Assembly: GCA_025997655.1 (NCBI GenBank)
Contig: BNUW01000050.1
Span: forward strand, 1 to 15,897
From: Spirochaetia bacterium
Lineage (GTDB): Bacteria; Spirochaetota; Spirochaetia; Treponematales; Breznakiellaceae
Direction of reading: 5' to 3'
Length of the DNA: 15,897 nt
The translations under genes and the position numbers were made by a program. A model generated the notes under the pieces. The model was not told the DNA's origin. It did no database searches and was given only the letters and a program-made list of their open reading frames with translations. Shown here piece after piece: positions 6,766 through 14,053 of this stretch. How positions within the stretch are numbered: the stretch's first letter is position 1; each line of letters begins with the position of its first letter.

Positions 6766-7179
6766 ATGGGAGAAACATACACTGATATCACGCTCAAGAA
6801 CGCCGTCGATGTTGAGAATGCGCAGCGCAGACTTATCAAAGCGGCGGCGATCCGGAAAGTAACGGTAGAGGCGCTGGCGGATACCGGGGCGATAACCCTG
6901 ATAATCAACGAGCGGATGCGAAGAAAGCTGGGGCTCAGGGTTCGGGAATTGCGCGAGGTAACTTTTGCAAATAACACGAAAGAAATTGCTAAACTAGCCG
7001 GGCCGGTAGAAGTTCATTGGGAAAATCGCTCAACCGTATGTGAAGCAATAGTTGTATCCGGAGATGGGATTGTACTTCTCGGCGTCATCCCCCTTGAAAG
7101 CATGGACCTTATGGTAGACCCCGTCGGAGAAAGGCTGGTAGGCAAACACGGCGATAAAGCCATGGGTATGGTCAGGTAG
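6766..7179 (+). CDS. Clan AA (retropepsin-like) aspartic protease
   Basis: This is a 137-residue single-domain protein. The catalytic motif of retroviral-type aspartic proteases is present as ALADTGA (Asp at residue 39), and the second half carries the expected hydrophobic-hydrophobic-Gly, VLLG at about 103-106, followed by PLESMDLMVDP. As in retropepsins, such a short chain should act as a homodimer. No signal peptide is seen, so it is cytoplasmic. The ATG at 6766 has a strong AAAGGAG 8 nt upstream. It lies between potA (27 bp) and potB (10 bp), in the same direction, yet has no known role in polyamine transport. Just upstream is a 12-bp palindrome, TAGTATATACTA (6736-6747), that overlaps the potA stop. 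I associate this small family with treponemes; the substrate is unknown. Confidence 0.85.
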   Translation: MGETYTDITLKNAVDVENAQRRLIKAAAIRKVTVEALADTGAITLIINERMRRKLGLRVRELREVTFANNTKEIAKLAGPVEVHWENRSTVCEAIVVSGDGIVLLGVIPLESMDLMVDPVGERLVGKHGDKAMGMVR

Positions 7180-7189
7180 GAGAAGGAAG

Positions 7190-8068
7190 GTGAAGCAAAA
7201 CGGAAAGCGGCCTCCCCTGCCCCGGCTTACCCCGGCGCTTCCCCTGTATCTTTTTACCCTGATCTTTGTGCTGGGGCCGCTGCTCTATATGCTGGTCCTG
7301 AGCTTTATGCGGCGGGAAGGAGCCTGGGGGGTGGCGGCGGAGTTTACCCTGCGGAATTACCGGCGCATCGGGATTCCCGAATACGCGGGAACCTTTGTCC
7401 AATCCATCAAACTGGCGCTGTTCAGTACCGCCATGGTGATCCTCATGGGGTATCCTTTCGGGTATTTTATGGCGCGGCTCCCGAAACGCTGGCGGAGCCG
7501 GGTTATGCTGCTGTTGATCATCCCCTTCTGGACCAGTTCCCTGATGCGGCTGTACGGCTGGATCATCGTGTTCCGGGCCAACGGGCCCCTGGATGCGGCC
7601 TTGATGGGCTTGCACCTTACCAAAGAACCGCTGCGGCTGCTCTATAGTTACCCGGCGGTGGTTACCGGGATGATCTACGCGCTGCTGCCCTTTATGATTT
7701 ACCCGGTGTTCGCCAGCGCAGAAAAGCTGGACCGGGAACTGGTGGAGGCGGCGCGGGATCTGGGGGCATCGCCGGTGAGGGCCTTCCTGACGGTGAGCCT
7801 GCCCCTGACCATGCCGGGGCTGTTTTCCGGGGTGGTTCTGACGTTTATCCCCTCCATGGGGCTGTTCTTTATCGCCGATATTTTTGGGGGGAACAAGGTG
7901 GTGCTGGTGGGAAACCTGATACAGGAGCAATTGATGAAGGTACACGACTGGCCCTTCGCCGCAGCCTTGAGCGTGGTGCTTATGATCATGACCGGTGTGT
8001 TCATTTATTGTTACCGGCGCATCTCAAGAACACTGGGGGGCAGCGGTGATTTGGAAGGGCTGGTATGA
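7190..8068 (+). CDS. potB: Polyamine ABC transporter permease PotB
   Basis: The 292-residue inner-membrane permease has about six hydrophobic spans (first at about 20-40, last at about 255-280). The EAA loop that docks the ATPase reads ELVEAARDLGASPVRAF...LPLTMPG (about 183-211). The GTG start at 7190 overlaps a purine-rich AGGAGAAGGAAGG ribosome binding site that begins in the stop codon of the protease gene. The end overlaps potC by 4 nt (ATGA), showing translational coupling. It forms the channel with PotC. Order and motifs match potABCD operons. Confidence 0.93.
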   Translation: MKQNGKRPPLPRLTPALPLYLFTLIFVLGPLLYMLVLSFMRREGAWGVAAEFTLRNYRRIGIPEYAGTFVQSIKLALFSTAMVILMGYPFGYFMARLPKRWRSRVMLLLIIPFWTSSLMRLYGWIIVFRANGPLDAALMGLHLTKEPLRLLYSYPAVVTGMIYALLPFMIYPVFASAEKLDRELVEAARDLGASPVRAFLTVSLPLTMPGLFSGVVLTFIPSMGLFFIADIFGGNKVVLVGNLIQEQLMKVHDWPFAAALSVVLMIMTGVFIYCYRRISRTLGGSGDLEGLV

Positions 8069-8859
8069 GCTTGAAAAAGGGCTATGTCGCCGTAATCCTG
8101 TTTTTGATGTATGTGCCCATACTGCTGGTTATTATCTATTCCTTTAATGCCGGGCGTTTGAGTTCAACATGGAGCGGGTTTTCCCTGCGGTGGTACGGGG
8201 AGCTGTTCCGGGATCGGTCCATGTGGAGCGCCCTGTGGAACAGTGTGATCCTGGCAGTGATCGCAAGTTTTTTGGCGGGGATCATCGGGACCCTGGGGGC
8301 GGTGGGGACACAGGGCGATTTGGGCGCCTGCGCCAGGACACTGGAACACCTTTCTATTCTGCCCATTATGATCCCGGAAATTATTCTGGGGATGGTGCTG
8401 CTGGCTTTCTTTTCACTGCTGGCGTTTCCCCGGGGGATGGTCACCCTGGTAATAGCCCACACGTGTTTTTGTATACCCTACGTGTATATGGTGGTTAAGG
8501 CGCGGCTTGCGGGGCTGGATAAGAGCTATGTGGAGGCGGCGAAGGATCTGGGGGCGGCTCCCCGGCAGGCGTTTTTCGACATCACCCTCCCGTTGATACT
8601 GCCGGCGGTTGTGTCGGGGATGCTTATCGCCTTTGCCATGAGTTTTGACGACGTGATTGTCAGCGTGTTTGTTACGGGGCCCAATACCAATACCCTGCCC
8701 ATCAGGATTTTCTCCCAGATTAGGACGGGGGTTACGCCGAAAACCAACGCGCTCTGTACATTGCTCTTTATCGTCACAATACTACTGTGTTTGATATCCG
8801 CCGCTGTGGGCAAGCCCCGGCACGGACAAAATAAAGAAATTATAGGAGATCTGAAATGA
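8065..8859 (+). CDS. potC: Polyamine ABC transporter permease PotC
   Basis: The 264-residue partner permease has about six membrane spans and the EAA loop SYVEAAKDLGAAPRQAF...LPLILPA (about 153-180). The segment FAMSFDDVIVSVFVTGPNTNTLP is typical of PotC. The start overlaps the potB stop by 4 nt, and the stop overlaps the potD start in the same way, so potB, potC and potD are translationally coupled. Confidence 0.93.
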   Translation: MSLKKGYVAVILFLMYVPILLVIIYSFNAGRLSSTWSGFSLRWYGELFRDRSMWSALWNSVILAVIASFLAGIIGTLGAVGTQGDLGACARTLEHLSILPIMIPEIILGMVLLAFFSLLAFPRGMVTLVIAHTCFCIPYVYMVVKARLAGLDKSYVEAAKDLGAAPRQAFFDITLPLILPAVVSGMLIAFAMSFDDVIVSVFVTGPNTNTLPIRIFSQIRTGVTPKTNALCTLLFIVTILLCLISAAVGKPRHGQNKEIIGDLK

Positions 8860-9932
8860 AGAAGAACCGATTTGTTGTATTGGCGCTGGCTTGGGCATTG
8901 GCCCTGTTCCTTATTCCCTTAACAGGAATGCAGGCAGGGGGCTCACGGGAGGGCAAGGCAAAAAAGCAGTTTACCCTCTATACTTGGGCGGGAATGTTTC
9001 CCCAGGAGATTCTCGACGGGTTTGAGAAGGAAACCGGGTATACCATTAATTATGTCAACTTTGAGGAAAACGAAACCATGTTGACGAAGCTGCAAACCGC
9101 CAAGGGGGGGGATTACGATCTCATCATCGCCGATGACTATATCATCGAGACCGCCATTGCGGAAGGGTTGGTGCAGAAGCTGGATAAAGCAAAGCTTTCC
9201 AATTACCGGAACATCAATCCCCTCTATCAGAAGCCCTTCTACGATCCCGATGATGCATATACGGTCCCCTTCGGCGCCGGGGTGCAGACCATTGTGTATG
9301 ATCCGGGCAGGGTGTCGGTGAGCATCAAGGGATACGCCGACCTTTGGGATGCTGCCCTGCGGGGTAATGTCGGGCTGATCGGCAACTTCCGGGTCATCAA
9401 CGGGATGGCGCTCAAGGTGCTGGGGCAAAGTTATAACATCAACGATACTGCGGTGATCCGGCAGGCGGGGGAAAAACTCCTGGGCCTTGCGCCAAATATC
9501 CGGCTGATCCGGGACGACAGACTGGAGGAGGAACTGCTTTCCGGGGAGATTGCCGCAGCGGTGATGTACACCTCCCAGGTAACCACCGCAAAAATGGAGA
9601 ACCCCGGCCTGGCGGTGGTGTTCCCCTCAGAGGGAATCGGGTTTGGGATTATGGGGAGCTTCATCCCCGGCAAAGCGCCGAATCCCGATGCGGCCTACGC
9701 CTTTCTCAACTACATCCTGGATGCACGGCGGGGGGCGGCGTGCTTTGAATACCTGGGCTACTACAGTACCTACTCCGCTTCGGACCCCTATATCAGCGAT
9801 GAATACAAGCCCTTCCTTACCCTGCCTGCGGGCTTCAATGTGAATATGGAGATGATCCGGAATATCAGCGAAGAGGCGGAGGAGGAACATAACCGGGTTT
9901 GGACTGCGTTTAGGGGGGCGGCGGGAAAATAG
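8856..9932 (+). CDS. potD: Polyamine-binding periplasmic protein PotD
   Basis: The 358-residue substrate-binding protein delivers polyamines to PotBC. The N-terminus (KKNR, a hydrophobic stretch, then GMQAGG) is a secretion signal. No lipobox Cys is present, so it should be cleaved by signal peptidase I and be soluble or otherwise held. The mature protein opens with FTLYTWAGMFPQEIL and has NFEENETMLTKLQ, YDLIIADDY, VPFGAGVQTIVYDP, all in positions expected of PotD/PotF-type proteins. The binding pocket probably uses the acidic DD near 90 and aromatic residues; I cannot tell spermidine from putrescine. It is the last gene of the operon. No T-rich terminator is seen after it; a GGCCCC-AG-GGGGCC hairpin (10008-10021) is the only strong one nearby. 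Confidence 0.92.
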   Translation: MKKNRFVVLALAWALALFLIPLTGMQAGGSREGKAKKQFTLYTWAGMFPQEILDGFEKETGYTINYVNFEENETMLTKLQTAKGGDYDLIIADDYIIETAIAEGLVQKLDKAKLSNYRNINPLYQKPFYDPDDAYTVPFGAGVQTIVYDPGRVSVSIKGYADLWDAALRGNVGLIGNFRVINGMALKVLGQSYNINDTAVIRQAGEKLLGLAPNIRLIRDDRLEEELLSGEIAAAVMYTSQVTTAKMENPGLAVVFPSEGIGFGIMGSFIPGKAPNPDAAYAFLNYILDARRGAACFEYLGYYSTYSASDPYISDEYKPFLTLPAGFNVNMEMIRNISEEAEEEHNRVWTAFRGAAGK

Positions 9933-10104
9933 GGCGTGCTGGCAAAGCCGGAAGGAGCGGGGCATGCCGGACGCTCATGCGGATGCGAGAATCTGCTCCC
10001 GGAGCCCGGCCCCAGGGGGCCCGAATAGGTCTCCGTACCGGCATTAGCTGGAAGCTTACAAACCAATATCTTGAATCAATCGGGTTTCCTGATCTGACTA
10101 AAAG

Positions 10105-10216
10105 ATTCGAGATGCTACACGCAACCCGTTGAACCGCCGTACGCACTTTTCCCCTGGGTAAAAGTAGTGGTGTGAGAGGACGGCCACCCAATTAATGGGT
10201 AGCCTCCTACTCGATT
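10105..10216 (+). mobile_element. Group II intron 3' end remnant (domains V-VI), no intron-encoded protein
   Basis: The segment from CCCGTTGAACCGCCGTACG (about 10126) to CCTCCTACTCGATTT (about 10203-10217) is the signature of bacterial group II intron domains V and VI. Domain V starts GAACCGCCG at 10131 and closes with GTGGTGTGAGAGG (about 10167-10179). Domain VI has the stem GGC...ACCCA-ATTAA-TGGGT...GCC (10182-10204) and the ACTC branch region with the expected bulged A. The middle of domain V (10146-10166) does not match the usual GTACG...CGTACGG pairing; it folds instead as CTTTT...AAAAG. No reverse transcriptase frame is present, and the space back to potD (about 200 bp) is too short for domains I-III, so this is a degraded remnant. 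The rest of 9933-10105 and 10217-10291 contains short GC-rich hairpins only. The element lies in the convergent gap between potD and the VWA gene. Confidence 0.8.
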
Positions 10217-10291
10217 TCTACGGCCAGGACCCACCAGTCCGGTTCTCTTGCGTGCTTTCGGGGACTAATTCAAGTGCATGGCTTCCCCGGT

Positions 10292-11401
10292 TCACTCAAT
10301 CCAGCAGCAGCGCCCCTGCACTTTCATCCAGCCCTGATGCCGTTCGTAATTAGCTTTATTGTTGCATATCCACAGGATTTTCCGCGCCGTACCCCGGGAC
10401 ACCTTGGGGATAGTCGCAAAGCCGTCGGTAAAGATAATCAGGCCGTCGTATTGCTTCGCGTGTTCCGTAAAGTAATTGATCAGGGACTGAAAATCAGTGC
10501 CGCCCCGGCCGGTTACTTCGATGGTCTTCCGGGCCTTCTTCATCAGTGCCGGTTCCCCCTTTATGGCGGTGTCGAACTGCAGCAGTTCCAGAGCGATAAC
10601 GCCATAGCGGAAAAACCGGTTTACCGCGGAATAGAACAGGTCGATTTCCTCCGTGGAAATTGAACCGCTCACATCAACGCCTATCAGGAGCCGAGTGGTA
10701 AACTGATTTTTACGGCCCAGGTATATAGAACTGTACCGGCGGCTTTGCTTGGTACGGGTGAGGATCTTGTCGCTGGATAAGACCATGGCCCGGAACCCCC
10801 GCAGCACTTTCCGGTAATCAATCACCGGACGAAGCCCTGCGATCAGTGTTTCTACCAAGGCGCCGCTCAGGCTTCCCCATGCTTTACTCTGCACCGCCTG
10901 GGTGACCAGGCCCTTCATTTTCTGGTCCATGTAGTCATCATCGTCCCAGAGTTCGGTCTCCTCCTCTCCCTCATCATTGTTCCGGGTATCTTCCCCTATC
11001 TTTTTTAGCTCACGGTAGTAGAACTCAAAGTTTTGTTTTCGATACTCTTCGCCCTCCCAATAATCCGCCGCCCGGTGGGGCAGATCCGTAAAGGCATAGC
11101 ACTCGTTCAGGGTAATGTTACTTGCCAGATAGGATAACACCGGGTCGTTCCGTTTTGCATGGCGATAGGGGTGCCGCAAGAGGAGGCGGAAGGTTTCGAT
11201 TTTCAGCTTTGCCTCCAACTCGTCCCCGGAAAGGCCCTCCATATAGGCGGGATTGTACTCAATACACCCCTTTCCGGAACGCAGGGAAGTTATTTTATCG
11301 TTGGCCTCCAGGCGGTGGGACAGCAGGGTCATAAGCAGCAGGGGTTCCCGCATATACCACCTGCCGGTTATTTCCCTGACCCGTTCCTCCATAACGCTCA
11401 C
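10292..11401 (-). CDS. DUF2201-like VWA protein with degenerate metallopeptidase domain
   Basis: The 369-residue product has an N-terminal helical region (about 1-130) that corresponds to the predicted metallopeptidase domain of DUF2201/COG3864 proteins, an acidic linker (EGEEETELWDDDDYMD, about 144-159), and a C-terminal VWA-like domain (about 235-360). The MIDAS metal site is complete: D243-x-S-x-S247 in GVDVSGSIS, T302 in GRGGTDF, and D326 in IIFTDG. In contrast, the expected HExxH reads IETFR (68-72), so zinc peptidase activity is unlikely. It starts with GTG at 11401, overlapping the stop of the MoxR gene by 4 nt, which implies coupled translation. MoxR-VWA pairs are thought to work as chaperone-like remodelling machines, the VWA protein linking the ATPase to a target. 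The target here is unknown. Confidence 0.85.
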   Translation of the reverse strand: MSVMEERVREITGRWYMREPLLLMTLLSHRLEANDKITSLRSGKGCIEYNPAYMEGLSGDELEAKLKIETFRLLLRHPYRHAKRNDPVLSYLASNITLNECYAFTDLPHRAADYWEGEEYRKQNFEFYYRELKKIGEDTRNNDEGEEETELWDDDDYMDQKMKGLVTQAVQSKAWGSLSGALVETLIAGLRPVIDYRKVLRGFRAMVLSSDKILTRTKQSRRYSSIYLGRKNQFTTRLLIGVDVSGSISTEEIDLFYSAVNRFFRYGVIALELLQFDTAIKGEPALMKKARKTIEVTGRGGTDFQSLINYFTEHAKQYDGLIIFTDGFATIPKVSRGTARKILWICNNKANYERHQGWMKVQGRCCWIE

Positions 11402-12477
11402 AGTTTTATTCCGTCAATAAACCCAATGATGTTCTGAAAGATAAAGGGGGAATTGCTCAGTATCGCTACCTTGGTTTTTGGGTACAGCGGGGATTCGTAC
11501 AGGGTGGTCCAGTGGGCAAGCACTTCGTTCCGTTTTTCATCGGAGAGCCATTTGATATATGCTTCCAGGTTTGTAATGTACTGTTTTACCTGTTCGTCAT
11601 TACCCTCAATCTCAATGATCCGGAAAAAGCTTTCGTTCAGGGCGCTTAATTCGTGGGCATCCATCCGCTCCACCTCTTCTTTTGCAGCGTCAAACCCGGA
11701 GAGAATTCCCCTGGGATCGATTGCCGTATTGTCCTTCACAAATTCCGAAAACTTAAATGCCGCGCTTATCCCCACAATGCCGGACATAATCTTTTCGACA
11801 GTCTCATCTATCTCCCCCGCAGCGGCAAGGATCTCCGAAAGCCGGGTCCAGGAACGGCGGTCCGCCCCCTTCTCCAGCCCCGCGTCCAGCATGATGTCCC
11901 CGTCAAGACAGTCAGGGTTCTGCTCAATAAAACGAATGACCCGGTGGTCGAGCTTCTGTTCCGCCGCCCAGAGAAGCCACTCGGCGGCGGTGGGGGAAAA
12001 ATAGTAAATGTTAAACCGGGAAAGCAGGGCGGGATCAAGGTCTGTGAGCTGGTACTCCTCCCCTTCGTTGACCGCAGAGATAACCCGGCTACCCGGCGGC
12101 AGGGTGCGTCCCGCCAAGGTTTTACTGAGGATGAGATCCATCACGGTTTGCAGTATCTCAGGCCTGGCCCGGTTCAGCTCGTCCAGGAAGAGGACCACCG
12201 GTTTATTGTCCAGGGGAAACCACCAGGGGGGCCGGAACTCGGTTTTCCCCGATGCGGCGCCTCCGGCGATATCCAGAGAAGGCAGCCCGATAAGGTCGCC
12301 GGGGTCGCTCATCTGCCCCAGGAACAGGGTTACTACCCGGGCTTGTTTTTGTGAAAAAAACTGTTCGATGATTGCCGACTTGCCGATGCCGTGCCTGCCC
12401 ACCAGCATGATGTTCTGATGATCCGGGGTTAGTTCCAGAATCCGTATCAATTCCCGTGTGTTTATCTTTACTCCCAT
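11398..12477 (-). CDS. MoxR-family AAA+ ATPase
   Basis: The 359-residue ATPase shows Walker A GRHGIGKS (27-34), Walker B VVLFLDE (94-100), sensor 1 Asn in SAVNEG (137) and an Arg finger region DPALLSRF (about 148-155). The spacing PWWFPLDNKP and LNRARPEILQTVMDLI are typical of the MoxR/AAA_5 group, which form hexamers and pair with VWA proteins. The C-terminal part (about 220-355) is helical with no known domain that I can name. The ATG at 12477 is preceded by GAGGAG at 6 nt, and the stop of the upstream gene lies between the two. It sits between a gene of unknown function and the VWA gene, both coupled to it. Confidence 0.9.
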   Translation of the reverse strand: MGVKINTRELIRILELTPDHQNIMLVGRHGIGKSAIIEQFFSQKQARVVTLFLGQMSDPGDLIGLPSLDIAGGAASGKTEFRPPWWFPLDNKPVVLFLDELNRARPEILQTVMDLILSKTLAGRTLPPGSRVISAVNEGEEYQLTDLDPALLSRFNIYYFSPTAAEWLLWAAEQKLDHRVIRFIEQNPDCLDGDIMLDAGLEKGADRRSWTRLSEILAAAGEIDETVEKIMSGIVGISAAFKFSEFVKDNTAIDPRGILSGFDAAKEEVERMDAHELSALNESFFRIIEIEGNDEQVKQYITNLEAYIKWLSDEKRNEVLAHWTTLYESPLYPKTKVAILSNSPFIFQNIIGFIDGIKL

Positions 12478-12480
12478 GTA

Positions 12481-13116
12481 TTACTCCTCTTCATACTTCC
12501 GAATCTCTCTTAGCAGTCCCGGCATAGTAGCCTGAAAATTTTTATAGTAAACAGGTATTTCCACCTTCCGGTTGTTTTTCAGCCCCACCTGCACCCTGAT
12601 TTTATCATCATCCTTTTCGGTCCGGTAGGTATAGGGGGTATCCTTTAAAATCGCGTCCAGCCAGGTAGTAATACTGTTACTACTTATCTGCAGAATCTTT
12701 TCTTCTTTCTCCGCCCGTTCGGCAAATTCCAGGTACTCCCTCTCAATGCCCTCCAGCCGGTTCAGGAACAGGTGGATAAACCCGGTCTTATACACATGCC
12801 ATCCCCACGGTATATTAAATATCTCAAAGTTGACCGCCAGCATTTTTTGCGGCAGGAACCCCCATGTCATCCGGGTATAAAACTCCAGGTTAAGACCGTT
12901 CCCCGCTTCGTTCTTTATGGTATAAAAATCATAGTCCTTCCGGTCGGCATAGCGGTTTTCCCATTTGGCGGTACTAAACCCGGGAAGCTGCAATCCCGGG
13001 CCGCTTATCTCCGCGTAAATATCGTCTATCGAATCGTTGGTATGCTCCAGGGAGGCGTATATTTCGTTGGCCTTTTTTCTGAGGAAATCCTGTTTTTTTT
13101 CACGCAGGGTTCGCAT
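12481..13116 (-). CDS. Unknown protein, first gene of the MoxR-VWA module
   Basis: I do not recognise this 211-residue protein. It has a basic N-terminal helix (about 1-25, REKKQDFLRKKANEIY), a central region with many aromatics (about 50-118, including YDFYTIKNEAGNGLNLEFY and IPWGWHVYKTG), a charged helix (about 121-143) and a C-terminal alpha/beta part. There is no signal peptide or membrane segment. The ATG at 13116 is the first possible start after an in-frame TAA that belongs to the 3' end of the tRNA gene. No Shine-Dalgarno is present in the 7 nt between tRNA and ATG. The stop lies 3 bp before the MoxR start. By position it is probably a partner, adaptor or substrate of the MoxR-VWA pair; this is inference. 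Confidence 0.8.
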   Translation of the reverse strand: MRTLREKKQDFLRKKANEIYASLEHTNDSIDDIYAEISGPGLQLPGFSTAKWENRYADRKDYDFYTIKNEAGNGLNLEFYTRMTWGFLPQKMLAVNFEIFNIPWGWHVYKTGFIHLFLNRLEGIEREYLEFAERAEKEEKILQISSNSITTWLDAILKDTPYTYRTEKDDDKIRVQVGLKNNRKVEIPVYYKNFQATMPGLLREIRKYEEE

Positions 13117-13123
13117 GGGCTTT

Positions 13124-13196
13124 TAGCAGCAATAGGGCTTGAACCTATGACCTAACGGATATGAGCCGTGTGCTCTACCAACTGAGCTATGCTGCC
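13124..13196 (-). tRNA. tRNA with CAU anticodon (probably elongator tRNA-Met)
   Basis: The 73-nt gene folds as a full cloverleaf: acceptor GGCAGCA/TGCTGCT (G1-U72 wobble), D-arm GCTC/GAGC with AGTTGGTA loop, anticodon arm with loop CTCATAT, five-base variable region, T-arm ATAGG-TTCAAGC-CCTAT, and discriminator A. The 3' CCA is not encoded. The anticodon stem has one C-T mismatch at its outer pair (27-43). CAU could mean elongator Met or lysidine-modified Ile; the initiator type is unlikely. I favour elongator Met because of the similar loops. The next gene begins 7 nt after the 3' end. Confidence 0.9.
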
Positions 13197-13269
13197 GTGG
13201 CGCCGCAGGCGACGCACTAAATAATTTCCGCTCAGCACGCGTACCCACCCGCATGCTACCATTTTCGCC

Positions 13270-13298
13270 AATCTACCAAACCCGCCGTGTTTTGTCAA
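13270..13298 (-). promoter_or_regulatory. Promoter of the tRNA (and perhaps the MoxR-VWA module)
   Basis: On the minus strand TTGACA (13298-13293), a 17-bp spacer and TAGATT (13275-13270). Transcription would start near 13263, about 67 nt before the tRNA. The -35 sits inside an imperfect GC-rich inverted repeat (CGCCGTGTT...AACACGACGGCG, 13283-13308) that could be an operator or the terminator of the nifS-nifU operon upstream. The rest of the gap (13310-13435) shows nothing more. Confidence 0.6.
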
Positions 13299-13435
13299 CA
13301 CGACGGCGACGCGTCATTTCTCTGTAAAGGCGTCCGCCATTGCCGCATGAAGTTCCTAGATTAGCCGAATGACTAAATATACCGACCTTTACCTCGAAAC
13401 TACACCTAAACAGGGGATAAATCAAGCCTTACGCG

Positions 13436-14041
13436 TCACTTTTCCCCGTAAATATGGGCATATTCGTGGAGCAATTCCATGGCCCTTGCCTTGCATGCGC
13501 CCTTGCCGCAGCCGCCGGTACCAATCTTGGTGGCAGCCTGTAGGGTATCCCAGGAATGGGCGCCTTTAAGGAAGGCATCCTCCAGATCCTTGTCGGTGAT
13601 GCCCAGGCACTCGCAGACCACCGTGGCGGCCTCCTTGAGCATGCCGGCCCGGCCGGTCTTTTCCAGGTAGTCGTCGATGGCCTTACGCAGGGCCTTGTCC
13701 CCCAGGACAGAGCAGTGGATCTTGTTGGCGGGGAGGCCGCCCATCTTTTCCACCAATTCATCGGGTTTGACGTTGTAGGCATCCCTGATGTTCATGCCCT
13801 TGATCGTTTCGGAAAGTACGCTGGTGGAGGCGATGGCGCTGGCGCAGCCATAGGTCTTCCAGTGGACGTCGGTGATGATATCGTCCTTGATCCGCAGGAG
13901 CATCAGCATCTGATCCCCGCAGATAAGGTTCCCCGTCAAGCCCCGGGCATCCGCAGGCCAGGTGGACTCATCTTCCATGAGCACGTTCCGGGGGTTTTGA
14001 AAATGATCTTTAACCGTATCTGAATATAACCATTCGGACAT
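13436..14041 (-). CDS. nifU: NifU-like Fe-S scaffold with C-terminal BFD-like domain
   Basis: This is the scaffold on which NifS-delivered sulfur and iron are assembled into clusters. The N-terminal IscU/NifU_N domain (about 1-128) keeps all three cluster Cys: C41 in NLICGDQM, C66 in TYGCASAI, C110 in IHCSVLG, and the conserved Asp43. Residues 136-195 look like the [2Fe-2S] BFD/NifU central domain with C143-x-C145 and a second pair at C178 and C183. The third NifU domain (Nfu type, CxxC) is absent, as in other two-domain forms. Length 201. ATG at 14041 with GAGAGG 6 nt upstream, 12 bp after nifS, so one operon. A role in general Fe-S supply or nitrogenase maturation cannot be told apart from this window. 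Confidence 0.9.
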   Translation of the reverse strand: MSEWLYSDTVKDHFQNPRNVLMEDESTWPADARGLTGNLICGDQMLMLLRIKDDIITDVHWKTYGCASAIASTSVLSETIKGMNIRDAYNVKPDELVEKMGGLPANKIHCSVLGDKALRKAIDDYLEKTGRAGMLKEAATVVCECLGITDKDLEDAFLKGAHSWDTLQAATKIGTGGCGKGACKARAMELLHEYAHIYGEK

Positions 14042-14053
14042 ACTATACCTCTC

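Noticed and set aside
7172..7945. 257-codon minus-strand frame opposite potB
   Set aside because: His/Gln/Pro/Gly-rich composition is typical of an antisense shadow of a membrane protein gene.
10008..10021. Intrinsic terminator of the pot operon
   Set aside because: The GGCCCC/GGGGCC hairpin is strong but is followed by CCGAATAGG and not a T-run.
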